A stretch of 7,542 nt of DNA from CAZMJG01 sp964576365 (GTDB lineage Bacteria > Patescibacteriota > Microgenomatia > UBA1406 > GWC2-37-13). Of this stretch, positions 1 to 6,014 are shown piece after piece; the stretch's first letter is position 1, and the number at the start of each line of letters is the position of its first letter. The notes beneath the pieces are model-generated. The model searched no databases. It was not told the DNA's origin and saw only the letters and a program-made list of their open reading frames with translations. Location: the NCBI GenBank assembly GCA_964576365.1, contig CAZNUT010000046.1, positions 1 to 7,542 on the forward strand. The letters run 5' to 3'. The position numbers were made by a program, and so were the translations under genes.

Positions 1-10
1 CTCGTTATCC

Positions 11-66
11 TCCCATCAGTGCTCACTTCGCTCCCGCAAGCTCGCTCGATTGCGCACGTGATGGGA
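11..66. repeat. GC-rich imperfect inverted repeat
   Basis: TCCCATCAGTGC at 11-22 pairs with GCACGTGATGGGA at 54-66, giving a 12-bp stem with one bulged base (G58). Inside it a smaller stem, CGCAA (35-39) with TTGCG (50-54), encloses a GCTCGCTCGA-type loop. The segment is clearly richer in G and C than the DNA after it and has no convincing open frame. It could be a dispersed intergenic repeat, a structured RNA, or the end of an element that begins left of the window. It lacks a T-arm and a CCA-proximal stem, so I do not call it a tRNA. The pairing is seen directly; its role is unknown. Confidence 0.45.
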
Positions 67-95
67 ACCCTCCACTCGTGACACCTGCCGAGTCG

Positions 96-137
96 TTAGA
101 TATTAGAGACTAGAAATTGTATATTGGAAATTGTCAT
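96..137. repeat. AT-rich intergenic repeat tract, copy 1
   Basis: This tract shares words with positions 2106-2155: TTAGATATTA (96-105 and 2106-2115), TTGGAAATTGT (124-134 and 2127-2137), and TTGGAAATTGTCAT here against TTGGAAATTTGTCAT at 2141-2155. The order of the words is kept but the spacing differs, as in a degenerate dispersed repeat. It lies just upstream of the promoter of the glycoside hydrolase gene. No function is evident. Confidence 0.45.
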
Positions 138-173
138 TTGAAAATTAGCAACTACTCCTTGAATCTCTTCATT

Positions 174-179
174 TATACT
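174..179 (+). promoter_or_regulatory. -10 element (TATACT) of the glycoside hydrolase gene
   Basis: TATACT matches the sigma-70 -10 consensus at 5 of 6 positions and ends 8 nt before the ATG at 188, so the expected transcription start falls at or within about 2 nt of the start codon. There is no purine-rich ribosome binding site between them. I find no good -35 hexamer at 16-18 bp spacing; TTGAAA at 138 is about 30 bp away. A leaderless mRNA is inferred, by analogy with the other promoters in this window. Confidence 0.45.
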
Positions 180-187
180 TAATAGAT

Positions 188-1885
188 ATGAAGGTTTTTA
201 TGGCTCTATTGAGCTTCAATATTATTTTTATCTCACTGTTAACTTTTGTCCCTTTTACCAAAGCGCAAGACATTCCCAACAATAAGTTCGGCATACATCT
301 GGCAACACCCCAAGATGAAGATATTGACCGGGCGCTGGATTTGATTAATAGCAATGGAGGAGAATGGGGGTATATCACATTGGTCATTCAGGAGAATGAC
401 CGGAATGTTGATAAATGGCAGGGTATTTTTGATAAACTGCGTGAAAAAAGACTTATCCCGATCATTCGACTGGCTACACAGCCTGAAGGGGCTAGTTGGC
501 GTCGTCCCAAAAGTACAGATGCCAATTCCTGGGTAGATTTTTTGAACAAACTCAACTGGGTTGTCAAAAATCGTTACATAATTTTATTTAACGAACCCAA
601 TCATGCCAGCGAGTGGGGGGGTGAAGTGGATATTGCGACTTATGCGCAGGTTGCAGAACATTTTGCCCGACAGCTACGAAGATCGCACATTGATTATGTC
701 ATCATGCCTGCAGGTCTTGATACAGCAGCTCCTTCAAGACTACCTATTTATGAAGATGCAGGCAATTTTATTAAGGGGCTTGTTGAGCGGGTAGGAGCAA
801 GTGATATGAATGAGTTGTTTCATGGATGGAGCTCTCATTCATATCCTAATCCAGCATTTGCCGGTCCATCCAATGCTTCCGGCCAGGGAACGGTACGCAG
901 TTATCGATGGGAGATGCAGCTTCTCAATAAGCTGAGCGTGAAAGAGTTGCCGGTTTTCATTACTGAAACGGGATGGGATGCACACAAAATAGGCGATGAT
1001 GCCGTGGCTGCCAATTTTCAAAATGCCTTTCAATATGTGTGGCTTCCTGATCCATTGGTGAAAGCGGTGACTCCCTTTATTCTCAATTATCAAACAGAGC
1101 CTTTTTTGCAGTTTTCATGGGTCAGGCAGGGCAATGGAGGGGTATATCCTGTATATGAAACGGTTAAAAACATGAAAAAAGTTACTGGTGAGCCGGTGCA
1201 AGACGAGAAAGGCTTGTTTACTTTTAATCTTCCGAAAGAAATAGTACAAAACTCTACCTATCATTTTCAGTTTGAACTCAAAAATACCGGCCAGGGAATC
1301 TGGGAAGACGGGCGTGGATATGAAATTGCTATTGAAGGGCTTGAAAGAACTGCATATCTCATTTCCGATTTAGGCCGCATAAAGCCAAATCAGGACAGAG
1401 TTTTTGATGTATATATAAACACCTCTTCAACAAGCGGGGATAAAGTTGCGAAATTTACACTGTTAAAAAAAGGAAAGCCTGTTTTGCAAAGTGAAAATTG
1501 GGAGTTTTCAATAGTTCCGTTACCATCTTTAAGTATTAATGCATCACTTTTTCCAAAAATCCAAAGCTCAGGAGATGATTTTGAGCTCCAGCTTTTTGAT
1601 GAATATGAACAACTTGTGTTTACGTATACCGGTTTGCGTATCATATCAGGGGAGGGGAGAATCGATGAAGTTGAGAATATTGCACTTGGAAAAAAATACC
1701 GTGCAGTTTTATTGAAGCCGAATTATTTGCCCCGTCAGACTTTTGTTACATTTGCGCGAGAGGGAAATGAAGTAGCATTTGATCGGATGTTACCGTTTGA
1801 TTTTAATGGAGATGGAGCGTCTACTTTTGCAGACGTTTCAGGATTTTTTGCCAAGCCTTCACTCATCAAAAATCTACTTCCTTAA
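188..1885 (+). CDS. Secreted clan GH-A-like glycoside hydrolase with Ig-like region and single dockerin-like EF-hand loop
   Basis: This 565-residue protein starts with a signal peptide: a short charged start, a hydrophobic core at residues 5-22, and probable cleavage after TKA (residue 26). Residues about 34-330 look like a TIM-barrel glycosidase. The motif FNEPNH offers the acid/base Glu136 and FITETGWD the nucleophile Glu260, the usual pair of the GH-A clan after strands 4 and 7; H217 in HSYPNP would line the active site. Residues about 340-445 (with NTGQGIW at 367-372) resemble an NBR1/Ig-like beta domain, and about 450-535 another beta-rich module. The end, DFNGDGASTFAD (538-549), is one complete EF-hand-type calcium loop, as in half of a type I dockerin; no second half follows before the stop. 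The substrate is probably a polysaccharide, but I cannot assign a GH family. The start is the first ATG, supported by the signal peptide and the -10 element; there is no Shine-Dalgarno. It is a single gene with its own promoter. Confidence 0.85.
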   Translation: MKVFMALLSFNIIFISLLTFVPFTKAQDIPNNKFGIHLATPQDEDIDRALDLINSNGGEWGYITLVIQENDRNVDKWQGIFDKLREKRLIPIIRLATQPEGASWRRPKSTDANSWVDFLNKLNWVVKNRYIILFNEPNHASEWGGEVDIATYAQVAEHFARQLRRSHIDYVIMPAGLDTAAPSRLPIYEDAGNFIKGLVERVGASDMNELFHGWSSHSYPNPAFAGPSNASGQGTVRSYRWEMQLLNKLSVKELPVFITETGWDAHKIGDDAVAANFQNAFQYVWLPDPLVKAVTPFILNYQTEPFLQFSWVRQGNGGVYPVYETVKNMKKVTGEPVQDEKGLFTFNLPKEIVQNSTYHFQFELKNTGQGIWEDGRGYEIAIEGLERTAYLISDLGRIKPNQDRVFDVYINTSSTSGDKVAKFTLLKKGKPVLQSENWEFSIVPLPSLSINASLFPKIQSSGDDFELQLFDEYEQLVFTYTGLRIISGEGRIDEVENIALGKKYRAVLLKPNYLPRQTFVTFAREGNEVAFDRMLPFDFNGDGASTFADVSGFFAKPSLIKNLLP

Positions 1886-2046
1886 AGTCAAGCATGAACT
1901 AGGAGAAAATTCTATATTTATGCGAAATAGATTCTGTCAAGGATTCATTCCTGTCAGTGTGCGCCTTTTTGTGCAAAGTACATAGTACTTATTTACAACT
2001 GCCTTTTTATTGATAGACAAAACTATACGTTCAGAATCATATGCAC

Positions 2047-2083
2047 ACTGCCAGATTCCTTTCTCCTTGCCACCTATTTCGCA
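2047..2083. repeat. Dispersed intergenic repeat, copy A (27-bp identical core)
   Basis: Positions 2057-2083 are identical over 27 bases to 5953-5979 (core centred on TCCTTGCCACCTATTTCGCA). The 10 bases to the left (2047-2056 against 5943-5952) match at 7 of 10, including ACTGCC. Both copies are in the same orientation, and each is followed by a TTAGT-containing AT-rich stretch. On the minus strand both copies can be read as the peptide CEIGGKEKG, with similar downstream residues after a 3-nt difference, so a decayed coding fragment is an alternative to a purely non-coding repeat. Confidence 0.7.
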
Positions 2084-2105
2084 TAGGGTTATTAGTCGTT
2101 GGTAA

Positions 2106-2155
2106 TTAGATATTAAAAATGAGAAGTTGGAAATTGTTACTTGGAAATTTGTCAT
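2106..2155. repeat. AT-rich intergenic repeat tract, copy 2
   Basis: This is the counterpart of the tract at 96-137. It contains TTAGATATTA, then TTGGAAATTGT and TTGGAAATTTGTCAT, so the TTGGAAATT word is itself repeated 14 nt apart. It directly follows the 27-bp repeat core. Both tracts are preceded by GTCGTT (92-97 and 2095-2100). A minus-strand frame across it (1937-2161) is most likely a spurious translation of repeat DNA. Confidence 0.45.
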
Positions 2156-2223
2156 GCTCAATTCACTGATTCATTAGTAACTGAGTTACTGGATGACTGA
2201 GCACTCGATCATCTGACACATAG

Positions 2224-2400
2224 ACGTCGTTAAATATTTCGGGGGAGAGGTTGGGGGAGTGCGGGGGAGTGGAGAGATTAGTTAAAAGTGAAAAGGTAAA
2301 AAGGAAAAGTTTAGGCTGTTGTAGAAGTTTAAAATAAAGATTAAAAAATATTTAATAAAAGCTCAGTTCGTAATAAGCAAAATAATTATACGTCGTTAAA
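2224..2400. repeat. 11-bp direct repeat bracketing a G-run cluster
   Basis: ACGTCGTTAAA occurs at 2224-2234 and again at 2390-2400. Between the copies lies a purine-rich patch with G5 runs at 2241-2245, 2253-2257 and 2263-2267, then GG at 2271. The G runs stand out in AT-rich DNA and could form at most a weak G-quadruplex, since a fourth long run is missing. The direct repeats might be a target-site duplication around an inserted segment, but no terminal inverted repeats or open frame support that. Confidence 0.35.
2279..2300. repeat. 22-bp intergenic repeat, copy 1
   Basis: It begins TAGTTAAAAGTGAAAAG and matches 6759-6780 at 19 of 22 positions in the same orientation. Both copies lie in spacers. 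No function is visible; in such AT-rich DNA part of the match could be compositional. Confidence 0.35.
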
Positions 2401-2625
2401 GGTCAAAAAATGAGGTAAAATCGGGATTTATGCGGGAATTTTTGTCTCATTTTTTTCTTTATAAATTTTGCCGCATTTCACATTTTTTTCAAACAAGAAA
2501 AAATATATTTGTGAAGTTATTTTTTTTAAAATAAGAGTAGGGGAGAGGTGGTCAATCTCAAAATACAAAGCGGGCGAGAGGACTCTACCCTGTCTACTCT
2601 ACCTTGCTTCTCTCAGCGCAAAAGA

Positions 2626-2631
2626 TATAAT
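2626..2631 (+). promoter_or_regulatory. -10 element (TATAAT) of tgt
   Basis: A perfect TATAAT ends 13 nt before the ATG at 2645, which would give a leader of only about 5-7 nt. A weak -35, TTGCTT, lies at 2604-2609 with a 16-bp spacer. There is no Shine-Dalgarno between the hexamer and the ATG. Its position supports the ATG at 2645 over the upstream in-frame TTG at 2468, which would lie upstream of this promoter. Confidence 0.5.
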
Positions 2632-2644
2632 ATTCACTATTCCC

Positions 2645-3732
2645 ATGATTAAATGGCACAAAACATATCAATCCTCTAAAAACCAGGCTCGATGTGGTAT
2701 TTTTAGCTCAGGTTCTCGTGAGATTGAGACGCCGGAACTTGCGATCGTGGCTACCGAAGGGGAAATACGCTGTATCCCCCGTGAACTCTGGCCAGAACTT
2801 CCCTGTCCTTATCTTATTGTAAATACCTACCATACTCTTACTCAACAACTGATCCCAGACATTGTAAAAAAAGGAGGTATTCATAAGTATATGGGACTGC
2901 AAGGTAGGCTAATCGCGACTGACAGTGGAGGCTTTCAGGTTTTTTCTCTTGGATTTGGCAAAAAACATCATGTGGGTAAGAATGCAGGAAAAGTACCAGG
3001 TGCTGATATCGCGATTGATGATATAAACGAGGAGGTTGTCTTGACAGAAGAGGGTGCGTCTTTTACTTTTGATGGACGGCCGGTGACTCTCTCCCCTGAA
3101 ACCTCTATGGACTACCAGCACCAAATAGGCGCAGACATCATGTTTGCTTTTGATGAATGTACTTCTCCTTTTAATTCAAAAGAATATACGCGTCATTCTA
3201 TGGAACGTACACATCGGTGGCTTGACAGGTGTATAAAAGCTCATAAAGGCTATGAAGACCGACAAGCTCTTTTTGGTATCGTGCAGGGTGGCGAGTACCG
3301 TGACTTGCGGGAAGAATCTACGAGATTTCTGGCGACTCGCGATGTGCCCGGGTATGGACTTGGCGGAAGTCTGGGCAAATTCAAGGAAGAGGTACACGCT
3401 ATTTTAGATTGGATTATTCCAATTTTGCCTGATGAGAAGCCCCGACACTTTCTGGGTATTGGTCAGGTGCGGGATATATTTGAAGGCGTTGAGCGCGGAG
3501 TGGATCTGTTTGATTGTGTCATCCCGACGCGCGAAGCTAGACACAGAGTGGTATATACGCAAAAAGGCAGGCTTTCTTTGCGAAAAATCAAGCATATTGA
3601 TGAAGTGTTAGATGTTGATTGTTATTGTTTCGGTTGTCGGGAAGGTATCACAGCATCCCAGCTTTGGCAGCTCTTTCTTCTTCGTGATCCACGTGCGCCG
3701 ATGTATGCAACTGCGCATAACATCTGGTTTTA
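2645..3732 (+). CDS. tgt: tRNA-guanine transglycosylase (Tgt), 3' end lost in the N gap
   Basis: Tgt exchanges guanine-34 of GU(N) anticodon tRNAs for a queuine-pathway base, in the cytoplasm. The visible 362 residues contain the family hallmarks: TDSGGFQ with Asp93, FDECT (Asp170, Cys172), GIVQGG (Gln214), FDCVIPTR with the nucleophile Asp290, and a zinc site of Cys326, Cys328, Cys331 (CYCFGC) and His358 (TAHN). The start is set at the ATG giving MIKWHK, because homology begins soon after (GIFSSGSREIETP) and the 59 residues upstream look non-coding. Compared with the Zymomonas and E. coli enzymes as I recall them, there is an insertion of roughly 25 residues after SLG (about residues 104-137), and the specificity loop GGLAVGE reads GGSLGK. 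About 40 C-terminal residues should follow, so the gene is cut by the gap and not by a real stop. It is tail to tail with rpe. Confidence 0.92.
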
Positions 3733-3832
3733 NNNNNNNNNNNNNNNNNNNNNNNNNNNNNNNNNNNNNNNNNNNNNNNNNNNNNNNNNNNNNNNNNNNN
3801 NNNNNNNNNNNNNNNNNNNNNNNNNNNNNNNN
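3733..3832. other. Assembly gap, 100 N
   Basis: Exactly 100 undetermined bases, the usual placeholder for a scaffold gap of unknown length. The tgt 3' end (about 40 codons by family length) enters from the left and the rpe 3' end (about 25 codons) from the right, so roughly 195 nt of coding sequence is missing; unless the two genes overlap, the true gap is longer than 100 nt. Any translation read through it, on either strand, is an artefact. Confidence 0.95.
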
Positions 3833-4458
3833 GGAGCTTTTGTCAGGTAGCTGCCGACGCATAGAAGATCAGGTGGATATTTTTTACTTTTTATGACCGG
3901 GATACTCTTCTCATTTACTCCTCCGTCTATCATAATTTCATGGTTATAGTAGTGATTTCGAAGTTGTTCTATTTTTTGTAGCATTTCTGGCAAAAAAGGC
4001 GATCCCTGAAACCCAGGATTTACGGTCATGATTTGCATTGATATGATACGATTTAGATCGTATTGATTGACTATCTCGTTAATCTGAACCTGAGGGAAGA
4101 TATCAAGGCCGATAGTAAATGGACATGTGTTTTGTATTTTTTCAATATCAGGGTGCAAGCCTGCATTCAAAAGGGTTAGATTTACTCTCATACCTAAGGA
4201 TGTCAGTTTTTTAATATTTTCGAGTTCTATCTCAAAATCTTTCACCATCAAGTGAAAATCAAAGATCACATTTTTTTCAACATTCACTTTTTTATCAGAA
4301 ATGAGAGATATCATCTCCTCTATTGTAGTCGTACAATTTGGGACAAGAATGCCATCTGCGACATCGAGCTGGATACGATCGAAGTATTTTTGGAATACCT
4401 GCATTTGCTGGATAAATTCTTCGGGGCTGGTAGTGAGTAGAGTTGGAATGATTTTCAT
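3833..4458 (-). CDS. rpe: Ribulose-phosphate 3-epimerase family protein, divergent; 3' end lost in the N gap
   Basis: Rpe interconverts ribulose-5-phosphate and xylulose-5-phosphate in the pentose-phosphate pathway. The visible 208 residues follow the family's TIM barrel: IPTLLT at the first strand, QLDVADGILVPN (30-41), FDFHLMV (66-72), TVNPGFQG (145-152), and MIDGGV (176-181) with VGS (201-203) for phosphate binding. Asp32, His69 and Asp178 match three of the four metal ligands. The fourth, the His of the usual HFDVMD, is Gln30, and the Met of that motif is Ala. The usual HxEA after strand 4 is also missing (NLTLLNAG). It may therefore use metal differently, act on another sugar phosphate, or be weakly active. 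About 25 C-terminal residues lie in the gap. The ATG at 4458 has no Shine-Dalgarno and a -10 element 6 nt upstream; an M20 peptidase gene diverges 18 bp away. Confidence 0.82.
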
Positions 4459-4460
4459 GC

Positions 4461-4469
4461 TGATATAAT
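4461..4469 (+). promoter_or_regulatory. Extended -10 (TGaTATAAT) of the M20 peptidase gene
   Basis: A perfect TATAAT at 4464-4469 is preceded by TG one base away, making an extended -10 that can work with a poor -35; the best -35-like hexamer is TTGGAA at 4443-4448 with a short 15-bp spacer. Only 7 nt separate the hexamer from the ATG at 4477, so transcription should begin at or next to the A of the ATG. It shares bases with the rpe -10 on the other strand. Confidence 0.6.
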
Positions 4470-4470
4470 A
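4465..4470 (-). promoter_or_regulatory. -10 element (TATTAT) of rpe, overlapping the divergent promoter
   Basis: Read on the minus strand, TATTAT occupies 4470 down to 4465 and ends 6 nt before the rpe ATG at 4458. It shares five base pairs with the TATAAT that drives the peptidase gene in the opposite direction. No strong -35 is seen (TGGTGA at 4493-4488 with 17-bp spacing is poor). TATATC at 4467-4462 is a less likely alternative because it nearly abuts the ATG. Confidence 0.45.
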
Positions 4471-4476
4471 GCAAAT

Positions 4477-5823
4477 ATGTCAGACGATCACCAGAACGCT
4501 TTAAAAATTTTCGCAAAGCTTGTATCTTTTCGATCCATTTCTTTGTCTGCTGAATATCACGATGATATGGATAAGACGGTCCATTTTTTACAAAAGTTAC
4601 TAAGCGAGGCAGGATTCAGTGTCAAATTGATCGACAATATACATCGTCCTCACGCCCCACTCATCATTGCTACATACACACCATCGTCATTCACCCATAC
4701 GATTGGTATATATGGGCATTATGATGTACAGCCAGCTGGCAATGAGGCTGAATGGAACTCTAAACCATTTCAATTTGATGAGCGAGATGGAACATTTTTC
4801 GGGAGAGGTGTGGCGGATAATAAAGGACATATAGTTCAAAATATCACCGCTTGCAAGCAACTTATTAGTGAACGTGAGTTAAAAAACCGAATTGTCTTTA
4901 TTCTTGAAGGTGAGGAGGAAGCTGGAAGTTCAGGACTTGAGACAATGTTAAAATCAGAGTCAGAAATTCTGTCTGCATGTGATGTGTTTTTGGTCACTGA
5001 CACTGAAATGTATGCAAAAGGTGTGCCACAGATCATATCCAGTTTGCGGGGACTCGTGTATTTTGAACTTATCCTGAGTGCAGGCAAGCGCGACCTGCAT
5101 TCTGGTGTATATGGCAATGCTGCTCCGGATGCGAATATACATATGTTTCGGTTGTTATCAAAAATGGTAGATGAAAGTTCGGGACGCATACGTATTCCTG
5201 ATTTTTATCATGATGTCAGGCGGTACTCCTCAGACGAGCTATATCATTTTGCCAGATTTAGTCCAGAGGATGCGGTTCTTCAAAGCGAGATGGAAACATT
5301 CGGAGTTCAGAAGATTGATGGTATATCAAAAGTCCATCTCGCCACTACTCTTTTGCCGTCGTTCACAGTTCATGGTATCGAGTCTGGTTATACTGGTCCT
5401 GGTGAGAAAACAGTGCTTCCTCATGAGTCTCGTGTCAAATTTTCATTCCGGTTGGTAGCAGATCAAAAAGCGAGTGATATTCAGCAAAAAGTCATCCGAT
5501 TTATCGCAAAAAATGTATCAGATTGCATGAAATATACACTACAGACTCTTTCGGCAACAGATCCATTTTCTGCAGATTTTACGCAACAATGGACGAAAAA
5601 AGTGAGTCGGATATTGGCTGATCATTTTGGCCAGGAGACGGTCATTGGAAGATCGGGTGGATCTATCCCGGTAGCTGAAATCCTGCAAAGGCTTTTTGGA
5701 AAGCCTATTGTTCTTACAGGATTCACGTTGTCGGACGATCACATCCACGGACCAAATGAAAATATGGATGCAGATATGTTTTGGGAAGGAATTAAAGTCC
5801 TGAAGAAGATCTACAGCGCGTGA
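4477..5823 (+). CDS. M20 family metallopeptidase (dipeptidase/carnosinase-like)
   Basis: A full-length 448-residue, apparently cytoplasmic (no signal peptide) two-zinc exopeptidase of clan MH, probably a dipeptidase involved in peptide turnover. The active-site set is complete: GHYDVQP (His81, Asp83), GVADNKG with the bridging Asp114, EGEEEAGS with the base Glu147 and ligand Glu148, VTDTEM (Asp175), and DDHIHGPNEN (His424). DLHSG (His208) opens the inserted dimerisation domain (about 190-310) and would reach the partner subunit's active site. Length is normal for the family. The sequence is closest to the carnosinase/PepV-like branch; ArgE/DapE-type deacylases share the fold, so the exact substrate is open. 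The start is the first ATG, which directly follows an extended -10 and has no Shine-Dalgarno. The stop is TGA. The gene is divergent from rpe and convergent with the phosphoglycerate mutase gene. Confidence 0.9.
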   Translation: MSDDHQNALKIFAKLVSFRSISLSAEYHDDMDKTVHFLQKLLSEAGFSVKLIDNIHRPHAPLIIATYTPSSFTHTIGIYGHYDVQPAGNEAEWNSKPFQFDERDGTFFGRGVADNKGHIVQNITACKQLISERELKNRIVFILEGEEEAGSSGLETMLKSESEILSACDVFLVTDTEMYAKGVPQIISSLRGLVYFELILSAGKRDLHSGVYGNAAPDANIHMFRLLSKMVDESSGRIRIPDFYHDVRRYSSDELYHFARFSPEDAVLQSEMETFGVQKIDGISKVHLATTLLPSFTVHGIESGYTGPGEKTVLPHESRVKFSFRLVADQKASDIQQKVIRFIAKNVSDCMKYTLQTLSATDPFSADFTQQWTKKVSRILADHFGQETVIGRSGGSIPVAEILQRLFGKPIVLTGFTLSDDHIHGPNENMDADMFWEGIKVLKKIYSA

Positions 5824-5825
5824 AC

Positions 5826-5849
5826 ATGCTACTTACGAAAAGGTAGTAT
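5826..5849 (+). terminator. Hairpin just after the peptidase stop codon (weak terminator candidate)
   Basis: ATGCTACTT (5826-5834) pairs with AGGTAGTAT (5841-5849) around a 6-nt loop, ACGAAA. The RNA stem is 9 bp with two G-U pairs and starts 3 nt after the TGA. No U-run follows (CAAATCAGG), so it is not a textbook intrinsic terminator; it may mark or protect the mRNA 3' end. The two G-U pairs would be mismatches on the other strand, so it would act only for the peptidase transcript. Confidence 0.35.
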
Positions 5850-5926
5850 CAAATCAGGTGTTAGATTTAAGGTGTAAGGCGTGAGGTGTTTGGTTTTAGG
5901 TGACAGCTTTTAGCTAATGCGCTTCT
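5850..5926. repeat. Low-complexity GGTGT-rich tract in the convergent spacer
   Basis: AGGTGT or close variants recur along this tract (AGGTGTTAG, AAGGTGTAAGGCGTGAGGTG, TTTTAGGTGAC). No coding potential is seen. It sits between the peptidase hairpin and the 27-bp repeat. The AGCTTTTAGCT further right (about 5907-5917) is a small dyad without a T-run. Function unknown. Confidence 0.3.
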
Positions 5927-5942
5927 AAGTCATAAACGTTAT

Positions 5943-5979
5943 ACTGCCTGGATCCTTTCTCCTTGCCACCTATTTCGCA
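5943..5979. repeat. Dispersed intergenic repeat, copy B (27-bp identical core)
   Basis: The partner of the repeat at 2047-2083; the identical core is 5953-5979. It lies downstream of a + strand gene, as copy A does, and about 35 nt from the 3' end of the convergent phosphoglycerate mutase gene. The following CATTAGTAATTGAATATGAG looks like a shortened version of the AT tract after copy A. The minus-strand reading CEIGGKEKG continues as SRQYNVYDLEAH and then stops. Confidence 0.7.
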
Positions 5980-6014
5980 CAGACATTAGTAATTGAATAT
6001 GAGTGGTCTCTTTT

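Larger units (their letters stand above)
1886..2644. other. Gene-free spacer of about 760 nt with short repeats
   Basis: No frame here looks like a real gene. The stretch holds a 27-bp repeat core (2057-2083), an AT-rich repeat tract (2106-2155), an 11-bp direct repeat flanking a G-run cluster (2224-2400), a 22-bp repeat shared with the spacer at 6759, and T-rich DNA (about 2443-2530) leading to the tgt promoter. GGGGAGAGGT also occurs twice (2242-2251 and 2540-2549). The tgt frame stays open leftward to a TTG at 2468, but the residues encoded there resemble no part of the enzyme. Confidence 0.6.

Noticed and set aside
1..92. Possible tRNA, suggested by CTCG at 1-4 and CGAG at 89-92
   Set aside because: No T-loop consensus, anticodon stem or proper acceptor stem can be drawn on either strand; the long internal stem does not fit a tRNA.
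1937..2161. Minus-strand frame of 74 residues across the repeat-rich spacer
   Set aside because: It runs through the AT tract and the 27-bp repeat, giving low-complexity residues (NFQVTISNFSFLISNYQ). The second copy of the repeat stops soon after the shared part. It is more likely translated repeat DNA than a gene.
2241..2272. G-quadruplex in the G5-run cluster
   Set aside because: There are only three long G runs plus a GG, so just a weak two-layer structure is possible; kept only as a note in the repeat entry.
2468..2644. TTG start extending tgt by 59 residues
   Set aside because: The added residues do not resemble any Tgt, the DNA is T-rich and spacer-like, and a perfect -10 box lies at 2626-2631, downstream of the TTG.
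3612..3896. Frames on both strands that translate through the N gap
   Set aside because: They are continuous only because N codons are not stops; they overlap tgt and rpe and have no independent support.
4836..5189. Minus-strand frame of 117 residues inside the peptidase gene
   Set aside because: It lies fully within a gene with complete catalytic motifs and has no recognisable domain; it is a shadow frame.
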